A DNA stretch of 64,000 bases, taken from Phenylobacterium sp. (GTDB lineage: Bacteria; Pseudomonadota; Alphaproteobacteria; Caulobacterales; Caulobacteraceae). The notes under the pieces are model-generated. The model ran no database searches, was not told the origin of the DNA, and saw only the letters and a program-made list of their open reading frames with translations. Where the stretch lies: the NCBI RefSeq assembly GCF_013822795.1, contig NZ_PNLB01000007.1:1-64000 (forward strand). The letters are read 5' to 3'. Each line of letters opens with the position of its first letter. The stretch's first letter is position 1. The position numbers were made by a program, and so were the translations under genes. Of the stretch, positions 40,490 to 49,930 are shown in pieces.

Positions 40490-41746
40490 ATGAGCTTGGC
40501 GCACGAACCATCGCTGGCGGCCCTGGCCGCCTCACCCAGGGCCTTCGGCAAGCTGCCGGCGCTCGTCGGCGCGCCCGCCGCATTTCGCTTTGCGGCGCGG
40601 CTGATGGCCCTCAACTGGAGGGTGGGTTCGCTGACCTTTGTCACGCCCTCCGGCCAGGAATTGCGGATCAAGGGCGCCGACCCTGGGGTCGACGGGCGGA
40701 TCATCGTCCACGACTTCGGCTTCATGCGGCGGGTGCTGGCGGCGGGCGACATCGGCTTCGCCGAGGGCTACATGGCCGGCGAGTGGGACACCCCCGACCT
40801 GTCGGCCGTGCTCAGTACGGTCAGCATGAACTTCGACCGCATGGCGCGCTTCTTCATCGGCAACCCGGTGGTGCGCGCGGTGAACTTCATCGGCCACAGC
40901 CTTCACGCCAACACCCGCAAGGGCTCGCGCAAGAACATCCACGCCCACTATGACCTGGGCAACGCCTTCTATTCCCAGTGGCTCGACCAGACGATGACCT
41001 ACTCGTCGGCGCGCTACTCCCATGACGGCGAGGCGCTCGAGCTCGCCCAGACCAACAAGTACCGCTCGCTGGCCCAGGGCATGGGCCTCGAGCCCGACCA
41101 CAGCGTGCTGGAGATCGGCTGCGGCTGGGGCGGGTTCGCCGAGTACGCGGCCAAGGAGGTCGGCGCCAAGGTGACCGGCATCACCATCTCTCAGGAGCAG
41201 TTCGACTTCGCCCGCAAGCGCGTCTTCGAGCAGGGCCTGGCCGAGCGCGCCGAGATCCGGATGGTCGACTACCGCGACGTCCACGGTCAGTTCGACCGCG
41301 TCGCCTCGATCGAGATGTTCGAGGCGGTGGGCGAGCGCTATTGGCCGACCTACTTCGGGAAGATCCAGGATGTGCTGCGGCCGGGCGGCCGCGCCGGCCT
41401 GCAGATCATCACCATCCGCGACGAGATCTTCGAATCCTATCGGCGCCGCGCCGACTTCATCCAGAAGTACATTTTCCCCGGCGGCATGCTGCCCTCCGAG
41501 GCCCGTCTGAAAGACGTGACCAACGGGGCGGGCCTGGCCTGGACCGGGATCGTCCGCTTCGGCCACGACTACGCCGACACCCTGGCGGAATGGGGCCGGC
41601 GCTTCGAAAGCGCCTGGGACGACATCGCCACGCTCGGCTTCGACGAGCGGTTCCGCAAGCTCTGGCGGTTCTATCTCAGCTATTGCGAGGCCGGGTTCCG
41701 CACCGAGCGAACCAATGTGGTGCAGCTGAGCCTCGCCAAGACCTGA
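40490..41746 (+). CDS. cfa: cyclopropane-fatty-acyl-phospholipid synthase
   Basis: A 418-residue SAM-dependent enzyme that adds a methylene bridge across the double bond of unsaturated acyl chains in membrane phospholipids, usually in stationary phase or under stress. The lipid-binding N-terminal part is followed by HYDLGNAFYSQWLDQTMTYS, the SAM motif VLEIGCGWGGFAEYAA, and SIEMFEAVGERYWPTYF, all typical of CFA synthases. The start ATG at 40490 is the first in-frame one. A divergent kdsA gene lies upstream with an inverted repeat between them. cysK follows on the same strand after 42 bases. Confidence 0.95.
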   Translation: MSLAHEPSLAALAASPRAFGKLPALVGAPAAFRFAARLMALNWRVGSLTFVTPSGQELRIKGADPGVDGRIIVHDFGFMRRVLAAGDIGFAEGYMAGEWDTPDLSAVLSTVSMNFDRMARFFIGNPVVRAVNFIGHSLHANTRKGSRKNIHAHYDLGNAFYSQWLDQTMTYSSARYSHDGEALELAQTNKYRSLAQGMGLEPDHSVLEIGCGWGGFAEYAAKEVGAKVTGITISQEQFDFARKRVFEQGLAERAEIRMVDYRDVHGQFDRVASIEMFEAVGERYWPTYFGKIQDVLRPGGRAGLQIITIRDEIFESYRRRADFIQKYIFPGGMLPSEARLKDVTNGAGLAWTGIVRFGHDYADTLAEWGRRFESAWDDIATLGFDERFRKLWRFYLSYCEAGFRTERTNVVQLSLAKT

Positions 41747-41788
41747 CCCCCCTGTTCCTCGAGCGCGACCAGCCTTAAGTAGACGGCC

Positions 41789-42787
41789 ATGACCGTCGCC
41801 AGCAGCGTCCTCGACGCCATCGGAAACACGCCTCTGATCCGCCTCCGCCGTGCGAGCGAGGCGACAGGATGTGAGATCCTCGGCAAGGCCGAGTTCATGA
41901 ACCCTGGTGCGTCGGTCAAGGACCGCGCAGCCCTCTACATCGTGCGCGACGCCGAACGCCGTGGCCTGCTGCGTCCTGGCGGCCGGATCGTCGAAGGCAC
42001 CGCCGGCAACACCGGCATCGGTCTGGCCATGGTCGGGGCGGCCAGCGGCTATAAGACCACCATCGTCATCCCCCGCACCCAGAGCCAGGAGAAGAAGGAC
42101 GCCATCCGTCTGCTTGGCGCCGAGTTGGTCGAGGTCGATGCGGTCCCCTACTCCAACCCCGACAACTACGTCCGCTACTCCGGCCGCCTGGCCGAGGAGC
42201 TGAACGCCAAGGAGCCGGCGGGCGCGATCTGGGCCAACCAGTTCGACAACGTCGCCAATCGTCAGGCGCACGTCGAGACGACCGCCCCGGAGATCTGGGA
42301 GCAGACCGGCGGCAAGGTCGACGCCTTCATCTGCGCCGTCGGCTCAGGCGGCACGCTCGCCGGCGTCGCCGAGGGCCTGCGCGCCCGCAATCCGAACGTC
42401 AAGATCGGCCTGGCCGATCCGCACGGCGCGGCGCTCTATTCCTGGTACGCCGACGGCGAACTGAAGTCGGACGGGACTTCGATCAGCGAGGGCATCGGCC
42501 AGGGCCGCATCACCGCCAACCTCGAAGGCCTAACCGTCGATCATCCCTACCGCATCGACGACGTCGAGATGCTCAATGTGATCTTCGATATGGTCGAGCA
42601 TGAAGGCCTGGTGATGGGCGGCTCGACCGGCATCAACGTCGCCGGCGCCATCCGCATGGCCAAGGATCTCGGCCCCGGGCACACCATCGTCACCATCCTC
42701 TGCGACCAGGGCGCCCGCTACCAGAGCAAGATCTTCAACCCGGCGTTCCTCAAGGAGCGCGGCTTCCCGATCCCGCGTTGGCTCTAG
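41789..42787 (+). CDS. cysK: cysteine synthase A
   Basis: A 332-residue PLP enzyme (beta-family) making cysteine from O-acetylserine and sulfide. Visible are the PLP lysine in NPGASVKDRAALYI, the substrate loop EGTAGNTGIGLA and the phosphate-binding glycines in AVGSGGTLAGVAEGL. The C-terminus FLKERGFPIPRWL is the extended form common in alphaproteobacteria. The stop lies two bases before the sseA start codon, so cysK and sseA form a sulfur-metabolism pair. Confidence 0.94.
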   Translation: MTVASSVLDAIGNTPLIRLRRASEATGCEILGKAEFMNPGASVKDRAALYIVRDAERRGLLRPGGRIVEGTAGNTGIGLAMVGAASGYKTTIVIPRTQSQEKKDAIRLLGAELVEVDAVPYSNPDNYVRYSGRLAEELNAKEPAGAIWANQFDNVANRQAHVETTAPEIWEQTGGKVDAFICAVGSGGTLAGVAEGLRARNPNVKIGLADPHGAALYSWYADGELKSDGTSISEGIGQGRITANLEGLTVDHPYRIDDVEMLNVIFDMVEHEGLVMGGSTGINVAGAIRMAKDLGPGHTIVTILCDQGARYQSKIFNPAFLKERGFPIPRWL

Positions 42788-42789
42788 TC

Positions 42790-43623
42790 ATGGATCCGGT
42801 CGTCTCCACGGCCTGGCTGGCCGAGCGCCTCGGTTCGGTCCGCGTCGTCGACGGCAGCTGGCACATGCCCGCCGAAGCCCGCAACGGCCGCGAGGAACAC
42901 CTCCAGCGGCATATTCCTGGAGCCGTGTTTTTCGACATTGATCATGTCGCCGATCACGACACCGACCTACCGCACATGCTGCCGACGCCCGAAGCCTTCG
43001 CCCAGGCCGCCGGCGAGCTCGGCCTGTCGCGCGACGCCGACATCGTCGTCTACGACGTCCATGGCATCCGCTCGGCCGCCCGCGTCTGGTGGACCCTGCG
43101 CGCCATGGGATACGACAAGGTCCGCGTGCTCGACGGCGGCCTGCGCAAATGGCTCGCCGAAGGCCGCCCGGTCGAAGCCGGCGAGGTCGTTTCTGAGCCC
43201 GTCGTCGTCACGCCGAGGTTCGACGCCGACCTGGTCCGCGACGCCGAGGACGTCCGCTCGATCCTGCAGACGGGCGCGGCGCGCATGCTCGACGCCCGCT
43301 CAGCCGCCCGCTTCCGCGGCGAAGCGCCCGAACCACGCGCCGGCCTGCGGTCCGGCCACATGCCGGGCGCAGCGAATGTACCCTGGGAACAGGTCATCGC
43401 TGACGACGGGACCCTGCGGCCCGCGCACGAACTGAAATCCATCTTCGAACAATCCGGCGTCGACCTCGCCAAGCCGATCGTCACGACCTGCGGCTCAGGC
43501 GTGACCGCCTCCGTGCTCGCCCTGGCGCTCGCCCGCCTCGGGTTGGTCCGCACGGCCGTCTACGACGGCTCCTGGACCGAGTGGGGCGGCCTGTCCAACG
43601 CCCCGGTCGTCACCGGCGCCTAA
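42790..43623 (+). CDS. sseA: 3-mercaptopyruvate sulfurtransferase
   Basis: A 277-residue two-domain rhodanese. The inactive first domain (about 1-130) is followed by a catalytic domain with the nucleophile Cys234 in the loop TTCGSGVTAS; the CGSGVT form is the mercaptopyruvate type, not the thiosulfate type (CRKGVT). The enzyme moves sulfane sulfur from 3-mercaptopyruvate, derived from cysteine, to thiols or cyanide. The start ATG at 42790 follows the cysK stop by two bases. Its stop overlaps that of the convergent amino-acid-binding lipoprotein gene by four bases. Confidence 0.92.
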   Translation: MDPVVSTAWLAERLGSVRVVDGSWHMPAEARNGREEHLQRHIPGAVFFDIDHVADHDTDLPHMLPTPEAFAQAAGELGLSRDADIVVYDVHGIRSAARVWWTLRAMGYDKVRVLDGGLRKWLAEGRPVEAGEVVSEPVVVTPRFDADLVRDAEDVRSILQTGAARMLDARSAARFRGEAPEPRAGLRSGHMPGAANVPWEQVIADDGTLRPAHELKSIFEQSGVDLAKPIVTTCGSGVTASVLALALARLGLVRTAVYDGSWTEWGGLSNAPVVTGA

Positions 43624-44732
43624 CGCGCCGGCGGCGCATAGAGCAAACCGGGTTTCGGAGCGTTCCACAGCGCGTTGTGGCCCCGCTCGAGCTTCAACGC
43701 CGACTGCGGTCCCAGATTGCGGGCGAAGACCTCGTCATAGGCGCCGACCTGGGCGATGGCCTGAAGCGCAAAGTCCGCCCGCAGCCCCATCAACGGGCCG
43801 AAATCGCCCTCAACCCCCAGCAGGCGCCGGACCCGGGGGTCAATCGAGTTCTTGGCGAGATCCTCCGCGGTCTTCGAGCTCACCCCAATCTCCTCGGCCA
43901 AGATCAGCGAGTAGACCGTCCAGCGCACGATGTCGGTCCAGACAGGATCGTCCTGGCGGACCGCGACGGCCAGCGGCTCCTTAGAGATAACCGTCGGCAG
44001 GATCGCATGGGCGTTCGGGCTGTTCATCACCGAGCGCGCCGAGGCCAGCGCCGAGACGTCCGCAGTGAAGGCGTCACACCCTTCGGCCTGATAGAGCGCA
44101 CGCGCCTCGGCCTCTGACTTGGTGACGACCAGGGTGTACTTCAGCCCGCGGGCCTTGAAGTAGTCCTCGACATTGGTCTCACTCGCCGTGCCGCGCTGAA
44201 CGCAGATGCGCGCGCCGTTGAGCTCGTCCGCGCTCGTCAGGTTTAGCGCCTTGGGCGCCAGAAACCCTTGTCCATCGAAATAGGTGATCGCTGCGAAGTC
44301 CACGCCCTCGCCGGCGTCGCGCGCCAGCGTCCAGGACGTATTGCGTGAAAGGATGTCGATCTTGCCGCTGCGCAACGCCTCAAAGCGGCCCGGCGCATCC
44401 ACCGGGGTGAAGCGTACCGCTTTGGCGTCGCCCAACACGGCCGCCGCGACGGCGCGGCAGATATCGACGTCGAAGCCGCGCCAGCCGCCGCGATCGTCGG
44501 CGAAGGCGAAGCCCGGTAGCCCAGGATTGACCCCGCAGGAGATCCAACCGCGGGCCTTCACGGCGGCAAGGGTCGGGCTGGGCTTGGGCTTGTAGGCGCC
44601 CGCCGGCGCAGGCGTCTCGACTTTCGGCGCGGGCTGGGGCGGCGGCGCGGTTTGTTCCTTCCCGCAGGCGGCCAGCAACAGCGCCACGGCGATGCAGCTG
44701 GAGGTCTTGGTAGAAATACTGAGCCGCGAGAT
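43620..44732 (-). CDS. amino-acid ABC transporter substrate-binding lipoprotein (AapJ-like), putative AUC start
   Basis: A 370-residue periplasmic binding protein of the general amino-acid family (AapJ/BztA type): GVNPGLPGFAFADDRGGWRG, DVDICRAVAAAVLGD and NTSWTLARDAGEGVDFA are family blocks. No permease or ATPase gene is adjacent. The start is unusual. A perfect AAGGAGG site (44740-44746) sits seven bases before an ATC codon at 44732, and from there the frame reads straight into a lipoprotein signal peptide (SRLSISTKT... to LLAAC, Cys23). No in-frame ATG, GTG or TTG lies at a usable distance; the nearest upstream starts (TTG at 44792 and a GTG at 44777) would add an unsuitable N-terminus. Confidence 0.75.
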   Translation of the reverse strand: MSRLSISTKTSSCIAVALLLAACGKEQTAPPPQPAPKVETPAPAGAYKPKPSPTLAAVKARGWISCGVNPGLPGFAFADDRGGWRGFDVDICRAVAAAVLGDAKAVRFTPVDAPGRFEALRSGKIDILSRNTSWTLARDAGEGVDFAAITYFDGQGFLAPKALNLTSADELNGARICVQRGTASETNVEDYFKARGLKYTLVVTKSEAEARALYQAEGCDAFTADVSALASARSVMNSPNAHAILPTVISKEPLAVAVRQDDPVWTDIVRWTVYSLILAEEIGVSSKTAEDLAKNSIDPRVRRLLGVEGDFGPLMGLRADFALQAIAQVGAYDEVFARNLGPQSALKLERGHNALWNAPKPGLLYAPPAR

Positions 44733-44783
44733 TGGCCGCCCTCCTTGATTGCAAAGCTGTGGAGGCTCTAATGCCACGCGATC

Positions 44784-45977
44784 ATGGCTCAAGTTCGCTC
44801 CCCCTCGTCAACCCGCGTCGCCCAAGAAACTCGCCTCGTTCGCGCCGGGGCGCGCGAGGGCGAACTGGTGAAGACTGTCGGTCCGCCGATCCAGAAGGGG
44901 TCGACTGTTCTGTTGCCCAATGCGGCGGCGCTGTACGACGACGATGCCTTCCTGACCTACGGTCGCGCCGGCCTTGCCGCCCATGACGCCCTGAAGTCCG
45001 CTCTGGCCGAGATGGAAGGCGCCGAGGGCGTCTGCCTTTACCCGTCAGGCCTGGCGGCGGTGACTGGAGCCGTCCTGGCGGTGCTGCAGGCCGGCGACGA
45101 CGTGCTCGCGGCCGACAACATCTACAAGCCCAGCCGGCGGTTCTGCGACAACGTCCTGAAGCGCTACGGGATCGGTGTTCGCTACTTCGACTCTCGACTG
45201 TCGCCGGACGCGCTGATCGCGCTGGCCGGCGAACGGACCCGGCTGATCATGATGGAGTCGCCCGGATCGCTGACATTCGAGATGATGGACCTGGCTGCGG
45301 TCGCTGCGCTGGCCAAGGCGAAGGGCATCCTGACGCTCACCGACAACACCTGGGGCGCCGGCTACCTCTTCAAACCGCTCGAGCACGGCGTCGACATCAG
45401 CGTCCAGGCGCTGACCAAATATGTCGGCGGACACTCCGACGTGTTCATGGGCTCAACCGCGGCGCGGGACCCGGCGCTGGTGCGCCAGCTCGAAGATGGC
45501 GTGCACAATCTGGGCTGGTCGGTCTCCGCCGACGACGCCTACCAGATGCTGCGTGGCCTACGCACGCTTCCAGCCCGGCTCAAGGCCCAGGGTGACGCGG
45601 CGCTGAACATCGCCCAGTGGCTGTCCGAGCAGCCGGAAGTCGCCAAGGTCATCCATCCGGCGCTCCCTGGAGCAGCCGACCACGACCTCTGGACGCGGGA
45701 CTACAGCGGAGCCTGCGGCCTGTTCGGCTTCGTGCTCAAGGGCGGCTCACCGCAAGCTGCAGACGCGTTCCTCGACGCTCTGCAGCTGTTTGGACTGGGC
45801 TTCTCGTGGGGCGGCTTCGAAAGCCTGGCCATCGTCAGCGACCCGCAACTCGGCAAGCGCAAGTTCGCGCCGACCTATGAGGGCCCGTTGATGCGCCTTC
45901 ACATCGGTCTCGAGGCCGAGGCGGACCTGTTGGCGGACCTGCGCAGAGGCCTCGACGCCTTCGTCGCAGCCCGCTAG
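44784..45977 (+). CDS. metC: cystathionine beta-lyase
   Basis: A 397-residue PLP enzyme of the Cys/Met metabolism family that splits cystathionine to homocysteine, ammonia and pyruvate. Seen are YGRAGLAAHDALKSALAEMEG, the pocket YPSGLAAVTGA, TDNTWGAGYLFKPL and the PLP lysine in SVQALTKYVGGHSDVFMG. GVHNLGWSVSADDAY is typical of MetC rather than MetB. The start is the ATG at 44784, divergent from the binding lipoprotein with 51 bases between start codons, so their promoters overlap. The stop overlaps that of the M20 peptidase (CTAG). Confidence 0.9.
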   Translation: MAQVRSPSSTRVAQETRLVRAGAREGELVKTVGPPIQKGSTVLLPNAAALYDDDAFLTYGRAGLAAHDALKSALAEMEGAEGVCLYPSGLAAVTGAVLAVLQAGDDVLAADNIYKPSRRFCDNVLKRYGIGVRYFDSRLSPDALIALAGERTRLIMMESPGSLTFEMMDLAAVAALAKAKGILTLTDNTWGAGYLFKPLEHGVDISVQALTKYVGGHSDVFMGSTAARDPALVRQLEDGVHNLGWSVSADDAYQMLRGLRTLPARLKAQGDAALNIAQWLSEQPEVAKVIHPALPGAADHDLWTRDYSGACGLFGFVLKGGSPQAADAFLDALQLFGLGFSWGGFESLAIVSDPQLGKRKFAPTYEGPLMRLHIGLEAEADLLADLRRGLDAFVAAR

Positions 45978-47284
45978 GGCTGCGCCATCCGGCTCATGAA
46001 CAGGGCGGCCCGTTTGGTCTGCCGATCCAGGCTGCTGATGTCCATGGTCTCGCCAGGCGCGTGAGCGCCGGCGCCCGCCGCGCCGAACCCGATCAGGCCC
46101 GGAACGATGTCGCCGACGAAACCAATGTCGCCAGCCCCGCGCTTGAGCGGATCGAGCTCGGCCATCGGCTCCAGCCCGAGGTCGCGGTTGACCTCGTTGA
46201 GCCGCGCCAACAGCTGCCGCGACGCCTCGCTGGGCGCCATGGCCGGGTAGCCGTCGTCAAACGCGATGGACGCGGTCGCACCGCCCAGCGGCTGGGCCAC
46301 GATGGCCCGCATCTTCCCACGGATGCTTTCGGTCTGAGCGTTGGAGAGCGTACGCAGATCGCCACGGGCCACAGCCTGGGCCGGGATGATATTGGTCTTG
46401 CCGCTGGCGAGGCCGCCGGTGTCGCTGTCGTTCGCGGCGGCCGTCGTCCCGGCCAGCATGTAGCCGACGTTGAACGTCGCATTCGGCTCGCGCGCCTCCT
46501 CGCGGAAGGCGTCGACGATGCGGGCCAGTTCGTAGGCGGCGCCATAGCCGACGCTGTCGTTGAAGACGCCTGACGAGTGCCCGGACTTGGCGGTGATCGT
46601 CAGTGTCCAGTCGGTCGAGGAGCGGCGGGCGATCGACGCCATGTCCTTGCCGTTCTCCTGAGCGAGGCCCTCGAACTCCAGAGCTAGGTCGCTGGCTTTA
46701 GCGGCGCTGATCAGGTCGGCGCGCGACACCGACAACGGCCGCCCGGCCCGCTCCTCGTCGCCGGTCAGGACGATGGTGATGTCGGCGTCCTTCAGGGTTC
46801 CGGCCGCCTGCATGGCCCGCAGAGCGGCGACCATGATCACCAGCCCGCCCTTCATGTCGTTTACCCCCGGCCCTTCGGCGATATCGCCGCGGCGGACGTA
46901 CTTCTGGAACGGGCTGTCGGGCTCGAACACCGTATCGAGGTGGCCGATGAGCAGCATCCGCCTGCCTTTGCCCGATCCCTTGTGGACCGCCACCACATGG
47001 CCGGCGCGATCGACCTTGGCCATCGGAATCCAGCGTACGTCGAAACCCAGGGCGATCAGCTCGGCCTGCATCCGGCGGCCGACCTCTTCCACCCCGGCCT
47101 TGTTGAGGGTGCCGCTGTTGATGTTGACCAGCGTCTCCAGCATCTGGAGCGAGCGGCCCTCCTCGGCGGCCGCGGCCTGGACCAGCTTCTGTTCCTGGGC
47201 CGACAGGCCAGCCGCATACGCCGGATCGGCGACGAGCAGGGCCAACACCGCCAGCACGGCGGCGGAAGACTTCAAACGGATCAC
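45974..47284 (-). CDS. M20 family metallopeptidase, carboxypeptidase G2-like
   Basis: A 436-residue exported zinc peptidase. A GTG at 47284 with GGGGGA seven bases upstream gives a signal peptide ending PAYA-AGLS. Zinc and catalytic motifs are LLIGHLDTVFEP, GPGVNDMKGGLVIM and TGDEERAGRP. The match is to glutamate carboxypeptidase (CPG2) type enzymes, which release C-terminal glutamate from peptides or folate analogues. It follows the tRNA-Arg gene on the same strand by 54 bases. Convergent with metC through a shared CTAG stop. Confidence 0.9.
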   Translation of the reverse strand: MIRLKSSAAVLAVLALLVADPAYAAGLSAQEQKLVQAAAAEEGRSLQMLETLVNINSGTLNKAGVEEVGRRMQAELIALGFDVRWIPMAKVDRAGHVVAVHKGSGKGRRMLLIGHLDTVFEPDSPFQKYVRRGDIAEGPGVNDMKGGLVIMVAALRAMQAAGTLKDADITIVLTGDEERAGRPLSVSRADLISAAKASDLALEFEGLAQENGKDMASIARRSSTDWTLTITAKSGHSSGVFNDSVGYGAAYELARIVDAFREEAREPNATFNVGYMLAGTTAAANDSDTGGLASGKTNIIPAQAVARGDLRTLSNAQTESIRGKMRAIVAQPLGGATASIAFDDGYPAMAPSEASRQLLARLNEVNRDLGLEPMAELDPLKRGAGDIGFVGDIVPGLIGFGAAGAGAHAPGETMDISSLDRQTKRAALFMSRMAQP

Positions 47285-47338
47285 ACGCGATTCCCCCAGG
47301 CGACTTGGATCCACCACAGCCGCCGGAGGACAGCCGCC

Positions 47339-47415
47339 TGGCGCGCCCAGCAGGACTCGAACCTGCAACCGTCCGCTTAGAAGGCGGATGCTCTATCCGG
47401 TTGAGCTATGGGCGC
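47339..47415 (-). tRNA. tRNA-Arg (anticodon TCT)
   Basis: A complete cloverleaf on the minus strand: acceptor GCGCCCA/TGGGCGC, D arm, anticodon stem CCGCC..GGCGG region with loop CTTCTAA (anticodon TCT), T arm GCAGG/CCTGC with TTCGAGT, discriminator G and encoded CCA. It reads AGA codons. It starts 11 bases after the NDUFS4-like gene stop, so the two may be co-transcribed. Confidence 0.95.
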
Positions 47416-47426
47416 CTGGCCGGCCG

Positions 47427-47732
47427 CTAGTGCGTCCAGGACTGCTTGCGATTGTAGGCGAAGTTGTCCGCGTAGGCCTTCAGGATGCGCTTTGGCGCCT
47501 TCGGCTCGGTGATCTGGAACGGAATCCCGTGCGCCTGGGCGTAGGTCACCGCATCGTCGCTCGTCTCGAACGACAGGCGAATCTGGCCGTTCATGTCGTT
47601 GGTCAGCGTCCAGCCCATCAGCGGGTCGGAGCGACGGGCCGAGGCAGGCTCGAACTCAAGCACCCAGTCCTTGGTCTTAGCCTTGCCGGACTGCATGGCG
47701 TTCTTGGCCGGACGGTAGATGCGCGCGAGCAT
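47427..47732 (-). CDS. NDUFS4-like complex I accessory protein
   Basis: A 101-residue protein of the ETC complex I 21 kDa / NDUFS4 (NUYM) family, an accessory subunit of NADH:ubiquinone oxidoreductase in alphaproteobacteria and mitochondria. Visible blocks are [36 protein letters not shown] and the C-terminal [19 protein letters not shown]. In alphaproteobacteria it usually stands apart from the nuo operon, as here. The ATG at 47732 has AGAGGG upstream; the longer frame crosses a tRNA gene and is discarded. It lies between tRNA-Pro and tRNA-Arg. Confidence 0.9.
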   Translation of the reverse strand: MLARIYRPAKNAMQSGKAKTKDWVLEFEPASARRSDPLMGWTLTNDMNGQIRLSFETSDDAVTYAQAHGIPFQITEPKAPKRILKAYADNFAYNRKQSWTH

Positions 47733-47760
47733 GCGAACCCTCTTAGAAATTTCACCGGCG

Positions 47761-47837
<77 letters not shown>

Positions 47838-47908
47838 AATAACGCCGGCGAGGGCGAGATATAAGGCTTTGGCCTTTCCCGCAATTGAACAAAATCGCGC
47901 GCCGGTGC

Positions 47909-48337
47909 TTAGCCGTGGCGCCGCATCAGTTTGAACACCGCCGAACCGCGTACGACGTCAGTGCCGGCAACGTGCGCCCGGGCCTCCACGAACGCGACAT
48001 CGCGCGTCGCGCGCGTCACCCGGGCCTCCCCCATCACCCATTCTCCGACCCGCGCCATGTGCAGGAAATCGATGGACAGGTGAATCGTCACCGCCGTCTG
48101 CCGCGCGGCGCGGTACACGGCCGCGCCCATCAGGCCATCGAGAAAGGCCGTCAGCATGCCGCCGTGCACCAGGCCAAGGCCGTTAGCGTGGCGCGGCAGC
48201 GCGTAGAACGCCTGCTCGGTCACCTCGCCCATCTCGGCGCGATGAAAATAGGGACCGTTGTGGCTCGAGAACGGGCCACGGCTTCCCGACGGCACGAATC
48301 CGGGCGGCGGCTCGGGAACGACGTCTTTTTCAGTCAC
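47909..48337 (-). CDS. PaaI-type hotdog thioesterase
   Basis: A 142-residue hotdog-fold acyl-CoA thioesterase. The family motif [20 protein letters not shown] contains the HGG turn that places the thioester, and the C-terminal strands [15 protein letters not shown] are typical of PaaI-like proteins. The substrate is not predictable. The ATG at 48337 lies eight bases before the end of the DUF192 gene, so the two overlap and are likely co-translated. It is followed by tRNA-Pro. Confidence 0.85.
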   Translation of the reverse strand: MTEKDVVPEPPPGFVPSGSRGPFSSHNGPYFHRAEMGEVTEQAFYALPRHANGLGLVHGGMLTAFLDGLMGAAVYRAARQTAVTIHLSIDFLHMARVGEWVMGEARVTRATRDVAFVEARAHVAGTDVVRGSAVFKLMRRHG

Positions 48338-48893
48338 GCTTGAAAATCCGATGCTCGATGCGGTCGCCTGGCATCAGGCCGATCTCCCCGGCTCGCCCGC
48401 CGGCAAGCTCCAGGACGCCGACCACGGGGCCGCCCGACGGAATCGGGGCCTCCGACAGCGGCGTGGTGTTACGTGCAATCGACAGCACAACGCCGTCGGC
48501 GCGGATGTAGATGATGTCCAAGGGGATCAGCGTGTTCCGCATCCAAAACGCCACCTCGCGCGGCGTCTTGAAGTCGAACAGCATGCCGCGGTCGGGCGGA
48601 ACGTCCTTACGGAACATCAGCCCCTTCTCGCGCTCGGCGTCGGTGTCGGCGATCTCGACAAAGAAGCGCGTGCGCCCGGTCGGCGTCACCGCCTCCAGCG
48701 CCTCGAAGCCGGCGGGCGGCTTGCCGACAGCTCCGCCGACCGACGTCGCAGACGACACGGTCTGTGCGGCTGCCGCCGGCGCGGCGCGCGCAGACGCTTC
48801 CTGCGCCGCCGGTTCCTGCGCACAAGCCGCTAGAAGCGACAACGCACCGACAAGCACAGTCAGGCCGCGTCGCAGCCTCATCTGACTAGGCAC
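48330..48893 (-). CDS. DUF192 family lipoprotein
   Basis: A 187-residue exported protein. A GTG start at 48893 has a GGAGG site six bases upstream and gives a lipoprotein signal ending LSLLAACAQ. A low-complexity alanine-rich linker follows, then the DUF192 domain (about 75-187): ADTDAEREKGLMFRKDVPPD, DFKTPREVAFWMRNTLIPLD and VGVLELAGGRAGEIGLMPGD. The family is widespread, exported and of unknown function. It sits downstream of the cold-shock gene and overlaps the thioesterase gene by eight bases. Confidence 0.88.
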   Translation of the reverse strand: MPSQMRLRRGLTVLVGALSLLAACAQEPAAQEASARAAPAAAAQTVSSATSVGGAVGKPPAGFEALEAVTPTGRTRFFVEIADTDAEREKGLMFRKDVPPDRGMLFDFKTPREVAFWMRNTLIPLDIIYIRADGVVLSIARNTTPLSEAPIPSGGPVVGVLELAGGRAGEIGLMPGDRIEHRIFKRD

Positions 48894-48964
48894 CGGAAAC
48901 CTCCGAGCTATGGGTCCGGAGCGCGACGGACGCCGCGCCCCAAGGCAGAGAGTTCCGAAGAACT

Positions 48965-49564
48965 CTAGGCCAGACCTACAGACTCGATCTCGGCGACGAC
49001 AAGCCCCTTTGGCCCCTCGGCGAACCGCACCATGACATCGTCGCCCGGCTGCAGGTCCTCAATACCGGACCGCCGCAGGGTTTCAATGTGCACGAAGATG
49101 TCGCCGCTCTCCCCGTCGCGGACTACGAAGCCGTAGCCTTTGGCGCGGTTGAACCACTTCACCTTGGCGCGTTCCAATGGGCCGCGCGGAGTCAACGGAC
49201 GGCGCGCCGGACGGGCGCCGAAGCCCCCGCGATCGAAACTGCGCCCGTGATGCCCCTCGTCTTGTCGTCGGCGGTCGGAGGGCGGTGGAGCGGAACTCTC
49301 GTCCACCTCCAACACCTCTGCAACCTGCCACCCCTTTGGACGCCGGATCACATCACAAACGATCACCGCGCCTTCAAGCGCGCTTTCGCGCCCCGAATTG
49401 CGAAGACTTGTGACGTGAAGCAAAACGTCCTTGAGCCCCGTTTGATTGGGGTCGTCAGGAACGACAAATCCATAGCCCTTGCCGGCGTCGAACCACTTCA
49501 CACGCCCGCTGATCCGCACGGCTTCTTCGTGTGGACCTACTCCCTCGAATTCGTAACCAGACAT
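48965..49564 (-). CDS. two-domain cold-shock protein
   Basis: A 199-residue protein with two cold-shock domains: residues 17-85 ([19 protein letters not shown], then [10 protein letters not shown]) and 130-197 ([30 protein letters not shown]), each with the RNP-like motifs that bind single-stranded RNA and DNA. They are joined by a charged arginine-rich linker ([20 protein letters not shown]). Caulobacter CspC and CspD have this unusual double layout and are induced in stationary phase rather than by cold. The ATG at 49564 has AGAGGGG upstream. Confidence 0.92.
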   Translation of the reverse strand: MSGYEFEGVGPHEEAVRISGRVKWFDAGKGYGFVVPDDPNQTGLKDVLLHVTSLRNSGRESALEGAVIVCDVIRRPKGWQVAEVLEVDESSAPPPSDRRRQDEGHHGRSFDRGGFGARPARRPLTPRGPLERAKVKWFNRAKGYGFVVRDGESGDIFVHIETLRRSGIEDLQPGDDVMVRFAEGPKGLVVAEIESVGLA

Positions 49565-49731
49565 CTGCCCCTCTGGCCCCGGTCTCCCCCCGATCCTTTC
49601 GGATATGGCCAACTCGAACAGTGTTCTCGTTACGCTAGTGCCGTCAATGGGGCATTTTACAAGCAACACACGCGTCGGTCGTAATCCTCGCGCCAGCGTG
49701 GTGAACTCTGCTTTTTTGGGGAGCCTCGCGG

Positions 49732-49806
49732 TGGCAGTCCCTAGGGGAGTCGAACCCCTCTCTCCAGGTTGAAAACCTGGCGTCCTAACCGATAGACGAA
49801 GGGACC
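49732..49806 (-). tRNA. tRNA-Glu (anticodon TTC)
   Basis: A complete cloverleaf on the minus strand: acceptor GGTCCCT/AGGGACT, anticodon stem CCAGG/CCTGG with loop TTTTCAA (anticodon TTC), T arm AGGGGTTCGACTCCCCT, discriminator G and encoded CCA. It reads GAA/GAG. It is the third of three tRNA genes on this strand in 2.5 kb. Confidence 0.95.
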
Positions 49807-49930
49807 GCGTCCGCGAGAGCGGTGTCTATATGGGCGAATCTTCGGGTGCGCAAGCGCCTTGCTCAAACCTTTTTCAGCACGGTGTTATTCGAACGCCAGG
49901 CGAAGTCGCCAAGGCCTTCTGGCTCAAGGC

